Source: Microscillaceae bacterium (lineage in GTDB: Bacteria; Bacteroidota; Bacteroidia; Cytophagales; Microscillaceae). From it: a stretch of DNA of 10,019 nt. Position numbers and translations under genes: made by a program. The notes under the pieces were generated by a model. The model was not told the origin of the DNA, did no database searches, and was given only the letters and a program-made list of their open reading frames with translations. Positions 1 to 6,217 of this stretch are shown here, in pieces; position 1 is the stretch's first letter, and every line of letters begins with the position of its first letter. The stretch spans positions 1 through 10,019 of the forward strand of contig DMXI01000472.1 of the NCBI GenBank assembly GCA_003483885.1, read 5' to 3'.

Positions 1-6
1 TCACCA

Positions 7-46
7 AAAACCCCATTATCAATTCGATTTTGGGGTTTTATTTTTG
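7..46. terminator. Intrinsic terminator-like hairpin at the left edge
   Basis: A 9-bp stem (AAAACCCCA at 7-15 with TGGGGTTTT at 31-39) encloses a second small ATC/GAT stem (18-20 with 26-28). It is followed by a T-rich run up to 45. Read on the minus strand the same hairpin is also followed by a T run, so it could act in both directions. It probably ends a transcript from outside the window. It also argues against the next gene starting further upstream, although that frame stays open to base 1. Confidence 0.6.
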
Positions 47-69
47 CCCACGATAGACCCTACAATTTC

Positions 70-951
70 TTGAAACTGATTCGCTTTTTATTCAAAACCT
101 TGTTGGTACTTTTATTACTCGGATTTCTGATTTTGCTCACGGGAGATTTTTATTGGAAAGAAAGGTTTCGTAGCTACAGTACCTATAATACCAAAGCGCT
201 CATTATTGCTCATCGAGGTGCTTCGGGCCAAGCTCCTGAAAACACCCTCGCGGCCATAAAGTTAGCCTTGGAGCAAAAAGCAGATATGATAGAAATTGAC
301 GTGTTTTTGACCAAAGATGGGCACTTAGTGGTACTCCACGACGAAACTGTAAACCGTACGACCAACGGACAAGGGTCAATAGATTCACTCACTTTGGCCG
401 AGGCTAAAAAACTTGACGCGGGAAGTTGGTTTTCGAGCCAATACCAGGGTGAAAAAATTCCTACCTTAGATGAAGTGCTACAATTGGTGCAGGGTAAGGC
501 GCAACTATTGATAGAAATTAAAAAGAGTGGGCGTAATATTAGTCAAAAGGTGAATGATTTGGTCAAAGCACATAAAGCCAGCAAATGGTGTGTGGTACAA
601 TCTTTTGATCCTAAAGTAGCCATCCACCTGCGTGAACTTGGCTCTCCTCTCGAAAAACACCAATTAGTATTAGGCAACTTCCCCTTGTTTCTACCTTATC
701 ACTACAATAAAAAACTGGGCAAAGGTAAAATCACTCAATACAAAAAGGTAGAAGCGATTAATACTATGTACTTATTCACTACCAAAAATGTAATTGACCA
801 AATTCATAAGCAAAAGCAGCGGATTTTTGTCTGGACAGTCAATCAGCCAAAAGACATACGTAAACTGCTGCAAATGGGGGTAGATGGATTGATTACCGAT
901 TTTCCAGCCAAGGCTCGGGAAGTTAAAAATAACTTGGCTAAGATAGATTAA
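70..951 (+). CDS. Membrane-anchored glycerophosphodiester phosphodiesterase (GDPD family)
   Basis: Hydrolyses glycerophosphodiesters (deacylated phospholipids) to glycerol-3-phosphate and an alcohol. The GDPD TIM-barrel signature is complete: AHRGA (47-51), PENT (56-59), EID (75-77, metal-binding acidic pair), LHD (89-91), DAGSWF (116-121), IPTLDE (130-135), IEIK (148-151), and a C-terminal VWTVN...GVDGLITDFP block. Residues 3-24 are a hydrophobic N-terminal segment after basic residues, so the enzyme is probably tethered to the inner membrane with the catalytic domain outside, or has an uncleaved signal. The start is TTG at 70: no ATG or GTG lies in frame between base 1 and the catalytic motifs, and the hydrophobic segment must be included. 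No ribosome site is visible. A start left of the window is formally possible because the frame is open, but the hairpin at 7-46 makes it unlikely. Family assignment is firm; substrate is not known. Confidence 0.93.
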   Translation: MKLIRFLFKTLLVLLLLGFLILLTGDFYWKERFRSYSTYNTKALIIAHRGASGQAPENTLAAIKLALEQKADMIEIDVFLTKDGHLVVLHDETVNRTTNGQGSIDSLTLAEAKKLDAGSWFSSQYQGEKIPTLDEVLQLVQGKAQLLIEIKKSGRNISQKVNDLVKAHKASKWCVVQSFDPKVAIHLRELGSPLEKHQLVLGNFPLFLPYHYNKKLGKGKITQYKKVEAINTMYLFTTKNVIDQIHKQKQRIFVWTVNQPKDIRKLLQMGVDGLITDFPAKAREVKNNLAKID

Positions 952-1751
952 CTCGCCGTAGTTTGTACCAATTCGCTCAAATAACCAGGTGCCTGCTTGA
1001 GTCGGCTTCCATACCAAGAAAACATTTCCCCATCTACTAACAACACTTGAGCCTCGGGACAGATATCCTGAAATTCCTGGAGGTGCTTATCTTTGAAGGG
1101 GTAAGGCTCAGATGAAAGTAAAATCAAATCAGGATTAAGCTCTTTTAGCTGTACTGGGGATATTTCGGGGTAACGAGCTTCGTTTTCTAACACATTTTGC
1201 CATCCGCAAAGCTTAATCATTTCATCGATAAATGTATTGGCCCCTACTCCCATCATAGGGTTTCGCCAAATAAAATAAGCTACTTTACAAGGTTGAGCAT
1301 TTACTATTGTTTGTGCCAATTTTTCAAATCCACGGCTTACCTCAGCTACCAGATTATTGGCTCGAGCTTCTGTATGCGTAAGCTTGCCTACTTCCTGCAT
1401 CATACGCAATGCATCTTGCAAATCAAAGATGTCACTCATCCATACCGAATAATCTTGCTCGAGTGCTTCTATCCCTTCCTTATAATTTTCTTCTTTGTTG
1501 CCAATGATCAAGTCGGGCTTGAGTGACGCAATGGCCTCAAAATTAAACTTTTTGGTCCCTCCTACCTTAGTGGTTTGTTTGCATAGGGCCTGGGGGTGTA
1601 TACAAAACTTGGTCACCCCTACGATTTGGTCTTCAAGCCCCAGGTCGAACAATAATTCGGTTTGGGAAGGTACCAATGAAATAATTCTTTGTGGAGGCTC
1701 TGCTCCTGCTAGCTCAACGCGCCTTTGCATTTGATCAATAAAAACCGGCAT
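948..1751 (-). CDS. BtuF-like helical-backbone metal receptor (cobalamin/siderophore-type substrate-binding protein)
   Basis: A 267-aa protein of the TroA/BtuF substrate-binding superfamily, which binds cobalamin, haem or ferric chelates between two lobes joined by a long helix. Lobe 1 shows RIISLVPSQTELLF (22-35) and LKPDLIIG (77-84). Lobe 2 shows GVGANTFIDEMI (168-179), LNPDLILLSSEPYPF (205-219) and FSWYGSR (244-250). Export is odd: the protein starts MPVFIDQMQRR, with no hydrophobic signal or lipobox, and the first lobe strand begins by residue 22, so it appears cytoplasmic as annotated. No ABC permease or ATPase gene lies nearby. The start at 1751 is the only reasonable ATG before the first conserved strand. 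The 3' end overlaps the convergent phosphodiesterase gene by 4 bp. A scavenging or salvage role for cobalamin is inference from the family; the ligand cannot be read from sequence. Confidence 0.82.
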   Translation of the reverse strand: MPVFIDQMQRRVELAGAEPPQRIISLVPSQTELLFDLGLEDQIVGVTKFCIHPQALCKQTTKVGGTKKFNFEAIASLKPDLIIGNKEENYKEGIEALEQDYSVWMSDIFDLQDALRMMQEVGKLTHTEARANNLVAEVSRGFEKLAQTIVNAQPCKVAYFIWRNPMMGVGANTFIDEMIKLCGWQNVLENEARYPEISPVQLKELNPDLILLSSEPYPFKDKHLQEFQDICPEAQVLLVDGEMFSWYGSRLKQAPGYLSELVQTTAS

Positions 1752-1828
1752 TTTTGTAGAAAAATATAAAATAAAAATAGATACACCTTACTATGTGTTC
1801 GGTGCTTTGATAAGAACACAAAGATTAT

Positions 1829-1989
1829 GAAGTTGTCTCGACTTTTAATAATGAATTACAAATAACTCATTTTGCCCACTAACTTTGCAATTTTTTATCG
1901 CCATAGCGCTGCTATGCCTCAAAAAAATCGCTTTGTTATTGAACAAAAGTAGCTATTCTCAACAACATCCTAAAAGTCGAGACGACTTC
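1829..1989. mobile_element. Candidate MITE: 161-bp element with 19-bp terminal inverted repeats
   Basis: Bases 1829-1847 are the reverse complement of 1971-1989 except at one position (1834/1984). The arms begin GAAGTTGTCTCGAC and the element ends GTCGAGACGACTTC. The trinucleotide TAT lies immediately outside both ends (1826-1828 and 1990-1992), a possible 3-bp target duplication. Inside, 1887-1907 and 1911-1931 form an imperfect hairpin (16 of 21 positions paired) around a GCT loop, with CATAGC/GCTATG at the tip. No coding potential is seen. It fills most of the 361-bp gap between the BtuF-like gene and the channel terminator. It could be a non-autonomous transposon remnant, a structured RNA, or a dispersed intergenic repeat; copy number elsewhere would decide. 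Confidence 0.5.
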
Positions 1990-2057
1990 TATGAATAAAA
2001 GTATTAAAGTCCATCAGATGATCGCGTCCTAATACTTTAAACTGTATTCTTTGCTAT

Positions 2058-2088
2058 AAAAAAGCACATTCCCTACTGAGAATGTGCC
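2058..2088 (-). terminator. Rho-independent terminator of the cation channel gene
   Basis: On the minus strand an 8-bp perfect stem (GCACATTC at 2064-2071 pairing with GAATGTGC at 2080-2087, 8-nt loop) is followed directly by six U residues (2058-2063). It lies 25 bp beyond the stop codon of the channel gene, as expected for its terminator. Confidence 0.85.
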
Positions 2089-2112
2089 AATAAATATATT
2101 AAAATGGTCACG

Positions 2113-3048
2113 CTACCCAACCAACTTGCTCTCTTCCAGGGCATTTGTTGACACAGAGACAGACTCTGAACTGGCTCCTTTGAGGTTTTGTACTAGGTCC
2201 TGTATTTCACGTAGCTTTTCTTCTAGTTGCTCTAAACTAACTTCTGTCACGACTTGATTGACCTGTGTTTCTTTCGTTTCCAAGGTTTTAGAAGTCACTG
2301 CTTCTTGTTTAGCCTCATCCATTCCATTCATAATCACGCCAATAAACAGGTTTAGCATAATCATAGTGCCCAACAACACAAAAGATACAAAATACAAAGG
2401 GCTGATAATGGTAAACGCTTGGGAGTTGTTACAAAGAGCGGCACTACCTTCGTATCCATAGTTGGCACAACCATACATATTGATGTACATGACATCGGTC
2501 CAGTCTTCTAAGGTCACTACCCGAAATAAGGTAAGCATAGACATTTGCAGGTTTTTGAAATGAACCGGATCATTTTCGCCAAAAATAAACACTCCTGCTA
2601 CTGCATAAATATAAAATAATAAAAACAGCAAAAGTGAAACGTATGCCATTGAAGGAATGCTCTTGAGCAGGGTTTCTACCAACACTTGTAGTTTGGGCAG
2701 GGCTTTGATGAGTTTAAGTACTCTTAATAGACGCAATAAACGTAAAATAGCAATTGAGCTCCCTCCAAAGGGCAGAAATGCAGTGATTACAATCACAAAA
2801 TCAAATATATTCCATCCATCATCGAAGTATCTCCAGGGTTGATTGCCTTCAGCCAACATTTTTACAGCTAGCTCCATAATAAAAATAATAAGCACTATGG
2901 TATTGAGCATCTCTAACAAACTGTTGTGTTTGGCAGCAAACGCCTCATAGGTCGACATTCCAACCAATACGGCGGCTATGAGTATGGCAACTGTGACAGT
3001 GCTGTGAAACCATCTTGCTGTCGAAATTTGTTTAAAGGTGTTTGTCAT
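2113..3048 (-). CDS. Single-domain voltage-gated cation channel (NaChBac/NavAb class) with a calcium-like filter
   Basis: A 311-aa six-helix channel subunit expected to form homotetramers in the inner membrane. S1 is about 14-35. S2 (45-67) carries the countercharges E59 and K63. S3 (79-94) carries D83. S4 has gating charges at every third residue: R103, R106, R109, K112, K115. S5 is about 134-157. The pore helix runs to the filter T179-L-E-D-W-T-D185, and S6 is about 216-241 (MLNLFIGVIM). A C-terminal helix at 271-290 (LEQLEEKLREIQDLVQNL) fits the tetrameric coiled coil of bacterial Nav channels. Known sodium filters read TLESW; the acidic D182 and D185 here match positions changed to Asp to make NavAb calcium-selective, so Ca2+ permeation is inferred. 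The filter-to-S6 loop is about 18 residues longer than in NaChBac and holds C194 and C206, a possible disulfide. The gene is monocistronic with its own terminator; no partner gene indicates its physiological role. Confidence 0.93.
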   Translation of the reverse strand: MTNTFKQISTARWFHSTVTVAILIAAVLVGMSTYEAFAAKHNSLLEMLNTIVLIIFIMELAVKMLAEGNQPWRYFDDGWNIFDFVIVITAFLPFGGSSIAILRLLRLLRVLKLIKALPKLQVLVETLLKSIPSMAYVSLLLFLLFYIYAVAGVFIFGENDPVHFKNLQMSMLTLFRVVTLEDWTDVMYINMYGCANYGYEGSAALCNNSQAFTIISPLYFVSFVLLGTMIMLNLFIGVIMNGMDEAKQEAVTSKTLETKETQVNQVVTEVSLEQLEEKLREIQDLVQNLKGASSESVSVSTNALEESKLVG

Positions 3049-3142
3049 AAACGATTACTATTAATCCTGATTTTGGTGTTTTTTGTTATAATGTTTCTGG
3101 GTTCCGAAAACATCTTCAATCAACCAAACTACAATTGACACC

Positions 3143-3240
3143 TTTTGGTTATCACCGCTTGATTTTCAAAAATCAAAACGCACCAAATGTAGTCTATTAG
3201 GCTTAATAATAGTCTAACTATCAAGCGGTTACACTAAAAC
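3143..3240. repeat. Imperfect inverted repeat in the leader of the channel gene
   Basis: ACCGCTTGAT (3154-3163) is perfectly inverted as ATCAAGCGGT (3220-3229). The match extends more loosely to 3143-3163 versus 3220-3240 (15 of 21 positions). Inside lie two direct TAGTCTA copies, about 20 bp apart. A second short stem just outside pairs AACCAAA (3122-3128) with TTTGGTT (3144-3150). Together with the downstream terminator of the small gene, this fills the 335-bp gap between the channel and that gene. It could be a regulatory structure or a decayed small repeat element; nothing coding is seen here. Confidence 0.35.
3184..3191 (-). promoter_or_regulatory. Possible -7 box (TAnnTTTG type) for the channel gene
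   Basis: The minus strand reads TACATTTG, an exact match to the Bacteroidota -7 consensus TAnnTTTG. It lies about 135 bp before the channel start and inside the inverted repeat at 3143-3240. No good TTTG -33 box sits at the usual distance, so this is weak support. Confidence 0.25.
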
Positions 3241-3323
3241 AAAATTTCTTATGTATCTATAATTAATAAAATGGATAGGAAAGAAAAGGAGAGAATTTTG
3301 AGGGTAAAAGATTATCAGGCAAC

Positions 3324-3354
3324 AAAAAAGCCCACCCCTGGTTTGGGAGTGAGC
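3324..3354 (-). terminator. Rho-independent terminator of the small membrane protein gene
   Basis: Read on the minus strand, bases 3354 to 3346 pair with 3338 to 3330 in a 9-bp GC-rich stem with two G-U pairs and a 7-nt loop. Six U residues follow (3324-3329). It lies about 30 bp after the stop of the 57-aa gene and is strong independent evidence that this gene is transcribed as its own unit. Confidence 0.85.
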
Positions 3355-3383
3355 TACATATGCTTAGACCTTATGGATGGTCT

Positions 3384-3557
3384 TTATTTCTTGCTTCCTT
3401 TTTTAGACCCGAATACAAATCGGTATGCTAAAATACCAATAATACCGATAATGGCAATGAACATCACGTTTTTGAACATTCCATAAACGAATTTAAAGGC
3501 TATTAGCCCTGCCAAAATCAGTACTACAAAAAGAACGAGTTTTGATGCTTTATTCAT
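3384..3557 (-). CDS. Small two-helix membrane protein, 57 aa, unknown function
   Basis: A short ORF of 57 codons starts with ATG at 3557 (MNKASKLVLFVVL...) and ends with TAA at 3384. Residues 5-25 form one hydrophobic helix and about 30-49 a second (VMFIAIIGIIGILAYRFVFG). The protein ends in a basic tail, GSKKGSKK. This is the layout of a small inner-membrane hairpin with a cytoplasmic lysine-rich end. A canonical terminator follows 30 bp downstream, and the reading frame has no internal problems. It lies upstream of the channel gene in the same direction but is separated by that terminator, so it need not be co-regulated. I do not recognise a family. It could be a small regulatory subunit or a stress-induced small membrane protein; that is speculation. 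Confidence 0.72.
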   Translation of the reverse strand: MNKASKLVLFVVLILAGLIAFKFVYGMFKNVMFIAIIGIIGILAYRFVFGSKKGSKK

Positions 3558-3615
3558 GTTTTATAAGGTTTTGTTTCTGCGAACAATTAGATAAATAAAC
3601 AAAAAAATACTGTTG

Positions 3616-3721
3616 ATTGCAAGTTTTTACTTTAGTCTTACGAAGAATATAACGAGTATTATGCATTGCAAGTTACACTCCTATACCCAGTATTCAAAAA
3701 AAACCTCCTCATTTATTGCAA
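3616..3721. repeat. Three evenly spaced ATTGCAA copies in the 3558-3918 gap
   Basis: ATTGCAAGTT occurs at 3616-3625 and 3665-3674, and a shorter ATTGCAA at 3715-3721, so the starts are 49 and 50 bp apart. They lie in the 361-bp non-coding stretch between the divergent small membrane gene (-) and the OmpA-family gene (+), where regulator sites are expected. No other gene is visible in this stretch; a weak AT-only stem (3810-3816 with 3821-3827) is also present. The spacing may be chance in AT-rich DNA. Confidence 0.25.
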
Positions 3722-3861
3722 ATAAGCCATTTGCCTTCATTATTTGTATCAATTTTTCGTAGTAATGGGTACAAATACCAAGCACTGGCTTTTTGTAGAT
3801 AGATAACAAGTTTTTTTGGCAAAAAACCCTTACTCTCACAAACTCTAATACCAGGGATGAG

Positions 3862-3894
3862 TTTTATATTCTGGAATAAAGTTCCTAAATTTTG
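3862..3894 (+). promoter_or_regulatory. Probable Bacteroidota-type promoter of the OmpA-family gene
   Basis: TAAATTTTG at 3886-3894 is close to the -7 consensus TAnnTTTG, with one extra base or a TTTT variant. A T-rich TTTT (3862-3865), similar to the -33 TTTG box, lies 20 bp upstream. Transcription would begin around 3900, giving a leader of under 20 nt before the ATG at 3919. No Shine-Dalgarno sequence is seen, as is usual in this phylum. Confidence 0.4.
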
Positions 3895-3918
3895 CCCTTA
3901 TTCTAAAACACACAATAT

Positions 3919-5271
3919 ATGAGCGTGAAGATTACTGGATATTTAACTATACTATTCATTTTTTTGTTAGGACTTGAATGTTACTCACAAATAAAATTAA
4001 CAACTCCCCGTACACGACGAACTAATTTTGATGTAGCCAATGCAATCCTCAATGTAACGGTAAAAGACGCTGAAGAAAACAACAAAACATTGCGTCCTAA
4101 CTTACAAATTCTGGATTCGGCTAATAATGTGGTCAATGGATATCCTGGTAGATTTCGTACCGATCAAGAAGCCTTGAATTTACCTATTTACCAAAAATAC
4201 AATATCAAACTCTCACTTCAGGATTATGATGATACCACGCTGGTATATGATCTTACCGGACAAAAAATTGCCTATCAAGCATCGAGAGTGATTTATATGC
4301 GTCCCAAAAGGACACGTTTTGGTTTGAAAATCCAAGATATTGAATCCAACAATGATGTGCCTGTCAACATTGTTTTGAAAAATAAAAATCGGGATGAGCA
4401 AATTACTTTAAGTAGTAAAGACCGAAAAAACAGCGTTTATAATGCACGTATCAGGCAAAAAGACGATTACGACCTGGAAATAAAAGATAACAATGGATTA
4501 TCTATTTATAAGGGTAAAGTCAATGCTAATAATGGTACTTATTTTGTAATTGCCGCCCAAAAGGTTCAAGGATACAATATATACACCGTACAACAATACA
4601 AAGATGCCAATCAACTAGGTCAAGCCATTCAAACCGCTTCCAGACGGGTCAAAAATTTTTCGCTCAATGTAAAAGACCTGGAGTCAGACGAGGGCATTCA
4701 GGCAGGAGCAGTTTTCACTAATAAAAACCGTAATGAGCAAATCATTATCCAGCCTACCGATGGCTCAGGTCGCACGATCCAAGTAAGCCTCCGGGAAGGA
4801 GATGAATACAATATGGAGGTAAATGCTTCTAAGAACTATTTCTTTCATTCCGACAAAGTAAAAATCACCAATAACTCCCAGCCAAAGGCCGTGTCGGTAA
4901 AACTTACCAAACTCGAGAAAGGCGCTAAACTGGCCTTAAAGGACATTTATTTTGACTTTAATTCTGCCGAACTCCGAGATTCTTCTTTTATAGAACTGGA
5001 GCGGGTGGTAAAAATGCTCAAGGCCAACCCAAAAGTAAAACTAAGCATAGAAGCCCACACAGATAATGTAGGAAGCAGAGGAAAAAATCTTCGGCTTTCG
5101 GATCGTCGAGCACAAAGTGTAGCGGTTTATCTCAAAGAGCAAAAGATTAACGATACCCGCCTCGTTACCAAAGGTTTCGGAGAGGATCGTCCTATTGTGC
5201 CTAATACTTCTGAAGAAAATAAAGCTAAAAATCGACGGGTAGAGCTAAGGGTCCTGGAGTCCAGCAAATAG
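3919..5271 (+). CDS. Exported OmpA-family peptidoglycan-binding protein with three N-terminal repeat modules
   Basis: A 450-aa protein, probably periplasmic or outer-membrane associated. A Sec signal spans about 1-23 (cleavage CYS|Q); C21 is not in a lipobox because Glu precedes it. The C-terminal OmpA domain (about 340-446) is complete: DIYFDFNSAEL, EAHTDNVGS with D382, LSDRRAQSV with R397, KGFGEDRP, and NRRVELRV with R439/R440. The Asp and Arg positions are those that grip diaminopimelate of peptidoglycan in the family. Before it lie three modules of about 85-110 residues starting near 42, 134 and 246. They share a strand pattern (FxLxVxDxES), and the second and third share NKNRxEQI, pointing to internal duplication of a beta-sandwich. 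No beta-barrel is present, so this is a peptidoglycan-anchored adaptor rather than a porin. It is the first gene of a likely three-gene envelope unit. The partner of the N-terminal modules is unknown. Confidence 0.88.
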   Translation: MSVKITGYLTILFIFLLGLECYSQIKLTTPRTRRTNFDVANAILNVTVKDAEENNKTLRPNLQILDSANNVVNGYPGRFRTDQEALNLPIYQKYNIKLSLQDYDDTTLVYDLTGQKIAYQASRVIYMRPKRTRFGLKIQDIESNNDVPVNIVLKNKNRDEQITLSSKDRKNSVYNARIRQKDDYDLEIKDNNGLSIYKGKVNANNGTYFVIAAQKVQGYNIYTVQQYKDANQLGQAIQTASRRVKNFSLNVKDLESDEGIQAGAVFTNKNRNEQIIIQPTDGSGRTIQVSLREGDEYNMEVNASKNYFFHSDKVKITNNSQPKAVSVKLTKLEKGAKLALKDIYFDFNSAELRDSSFIELERVVKMLKANPKVKLSIEAHTDNVGSRGKNLRLSDRRAQSVAVYLKEQKINDTRLVTKGFGEDRPIVPNTSEENKAKNRRVELRVLESSK

Positions 5272-5376
5272 TTGGTTTACAGATCTTTCCAAAGTAGGTA
5301 TTTACCCACATACGCTAAGACAAACAAAAAGAAAAACCACATTACGTGACAAAATTCAAAAGTAAGCATCATTGAT

Positions 5377-6183
5377 ATGTCTAAACTTTCACTCTATACA
5401 TTTTTACTGTTGTTCGTGGCAATTTCGGCCAATGCTCAGATTAGCTTTGAACAACAAGACCCAGTCTTACAGAAAGACAGTGCACGGATTATGATTCGTT
5501 ATAGCTTGGTAGAAAATAATGTAAAACCTGGGGATTACTACGCCAAATACAATCTAAAACTTACCTATACCCAAGATGGTGGGGCTACCTTTATTGGCCC
5601 ACTCAAAAACGTAAAAGGAGCTGTAGGCGAAGATTTGATCGCTGGCAAGGATCAAGCAATCTACTGGTACTATTTGGGAGAAGGGAATGCTTTTAATGGA
5701 AAAAACGTGGAGTTTAAAATTGATGCGACTTATGAACCATTTTTAGGAGGTCCACTCAATGCACTTCGTTCGGCGGTTTTGCCTGGCTGGGGAAATATGT
5801 ACGTAAAATCGCTCAAAGGTTGGAAAAAATGGCGATGGGTAGGTACCACCCTGGCTGTCGGGGGTTTAATAGGGGCAGGTTTGTATCTTAACCAACAAGC
5901 CAATAACAGTTATCAGGAATACCTGGATGCTACTACCCTGGACGATACCCAAAGTGCCTATAGTCGAGCCAGTGGCCAACGGTTACTTTCTACGGTTTCG
6001 TTTGCTTTAGCAGCTGGTTTGTATGCCTACGACATTGTCAAGGTGGTGCTCAGAGGTACCAAAAATAAGCTGAACAAACGAAAGGTAATCAAGAAAAACC
6101 TCGAAAGAAGGCAAAACGTGATTAGCTTTGGTTTGAACCCTTTTGGGCCTACACCCAATGTTGGCTTTTCCTGGAAATTTTAA
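5377..6183 (+). CDS. Exported envelope protein: Bacteroidota Ig-like domain plus DUF5683-like membrane domain
   Basis: A 268-aa protein with a clear Sec signal (1-20, cleavage ANA|Q). Residues 35-120 form a beta-rich domain with YTQDGGATFIGPLKNVKGAVGEDLIAGKDQAIYW. This DGG-x-F, G-x-VG, PGK-x-x-IxW-like pattern is common in Bacteroidota surface and gliding-related proteins, from my memory of the family. Residues 126-150 (NALRSAVLPGWGNMYVKSLKGWKK) match the start of DUF5683, followed by a hydrophobic helix at 154-171, a polar spacer, a second helix at about 203-224, and a basic segment. The protein ends in aromatic F268 after a strand-like stretch. It lies 105 bp after the OmpA-family gene, with no terminator between, and 34 bp before the lipoprotein gene, so co-transcription is likely. 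Function is unknown; a role in envelope assembly is inferred from context. Confidence 0.75.
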   Translation: MSKLSLYTFLLLFVAISANAQISFEQQDPVLQKDSARIMIRYSLVENNVKPGDYYAKYNLKLTYTQDGGATFIGPLKNVKGAVGEDLIAGKDQAIYWYYLGEGNAFNGKNVEFKIDATYEPFLGGPLNALRSAVLPGWGNMYVKSLKGWKKWRWVGTTLAVGGLIGAGLYLNQQANNSYQEYLDATTLDDTQSAYSRASGQRLLSTVSFALAAGLYAYDIVKVVLRGTKNKLNKRKVIKKNLERRQNVISFGLNPFGPTPNVGFSWKF

Positions 6184-6217
6184 ATACATGATCACAAACC
6201 AACAGGAACGAACAAAA

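Noticed and set aside
1..69. Extension of the phosphodiesterase frame to the window edge
   Set aside because: The frame is open but has no ATG, GTG or TTG before 70, and a terminator-like hairpin occupies 7-46.
2926..3138. 70-aa plus-strand ORF at the 5' end of the channel gene
   Set aside because: It is mostly antisense to the channel's S1 region and has no independent support such as a terminator or conserved pattern.
3271..3486. 71-aa plus-strand ORF
   Set aside because: It runs antisense over the terminator and the 57-aa membrane gene, and its translation has no family-like features; the minus-strand reading explains the DNA better.
3979..3987. Possible lipobox at C21 of the OmpA-family protein
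   Set aside because: Glu occupies the position before Cys, which does not fit a lipobox; ordinary signal peptidase cleavage after CYS is more likely.
6143..6217. Upstream in-frame ATG for the lipoprotein gene
   Set aside because: Using it would overlap the previous gene and put 25 residues before a perfect lipoprotein signal; the ATG at 6218 gives the lipobox LSAC at the right place.
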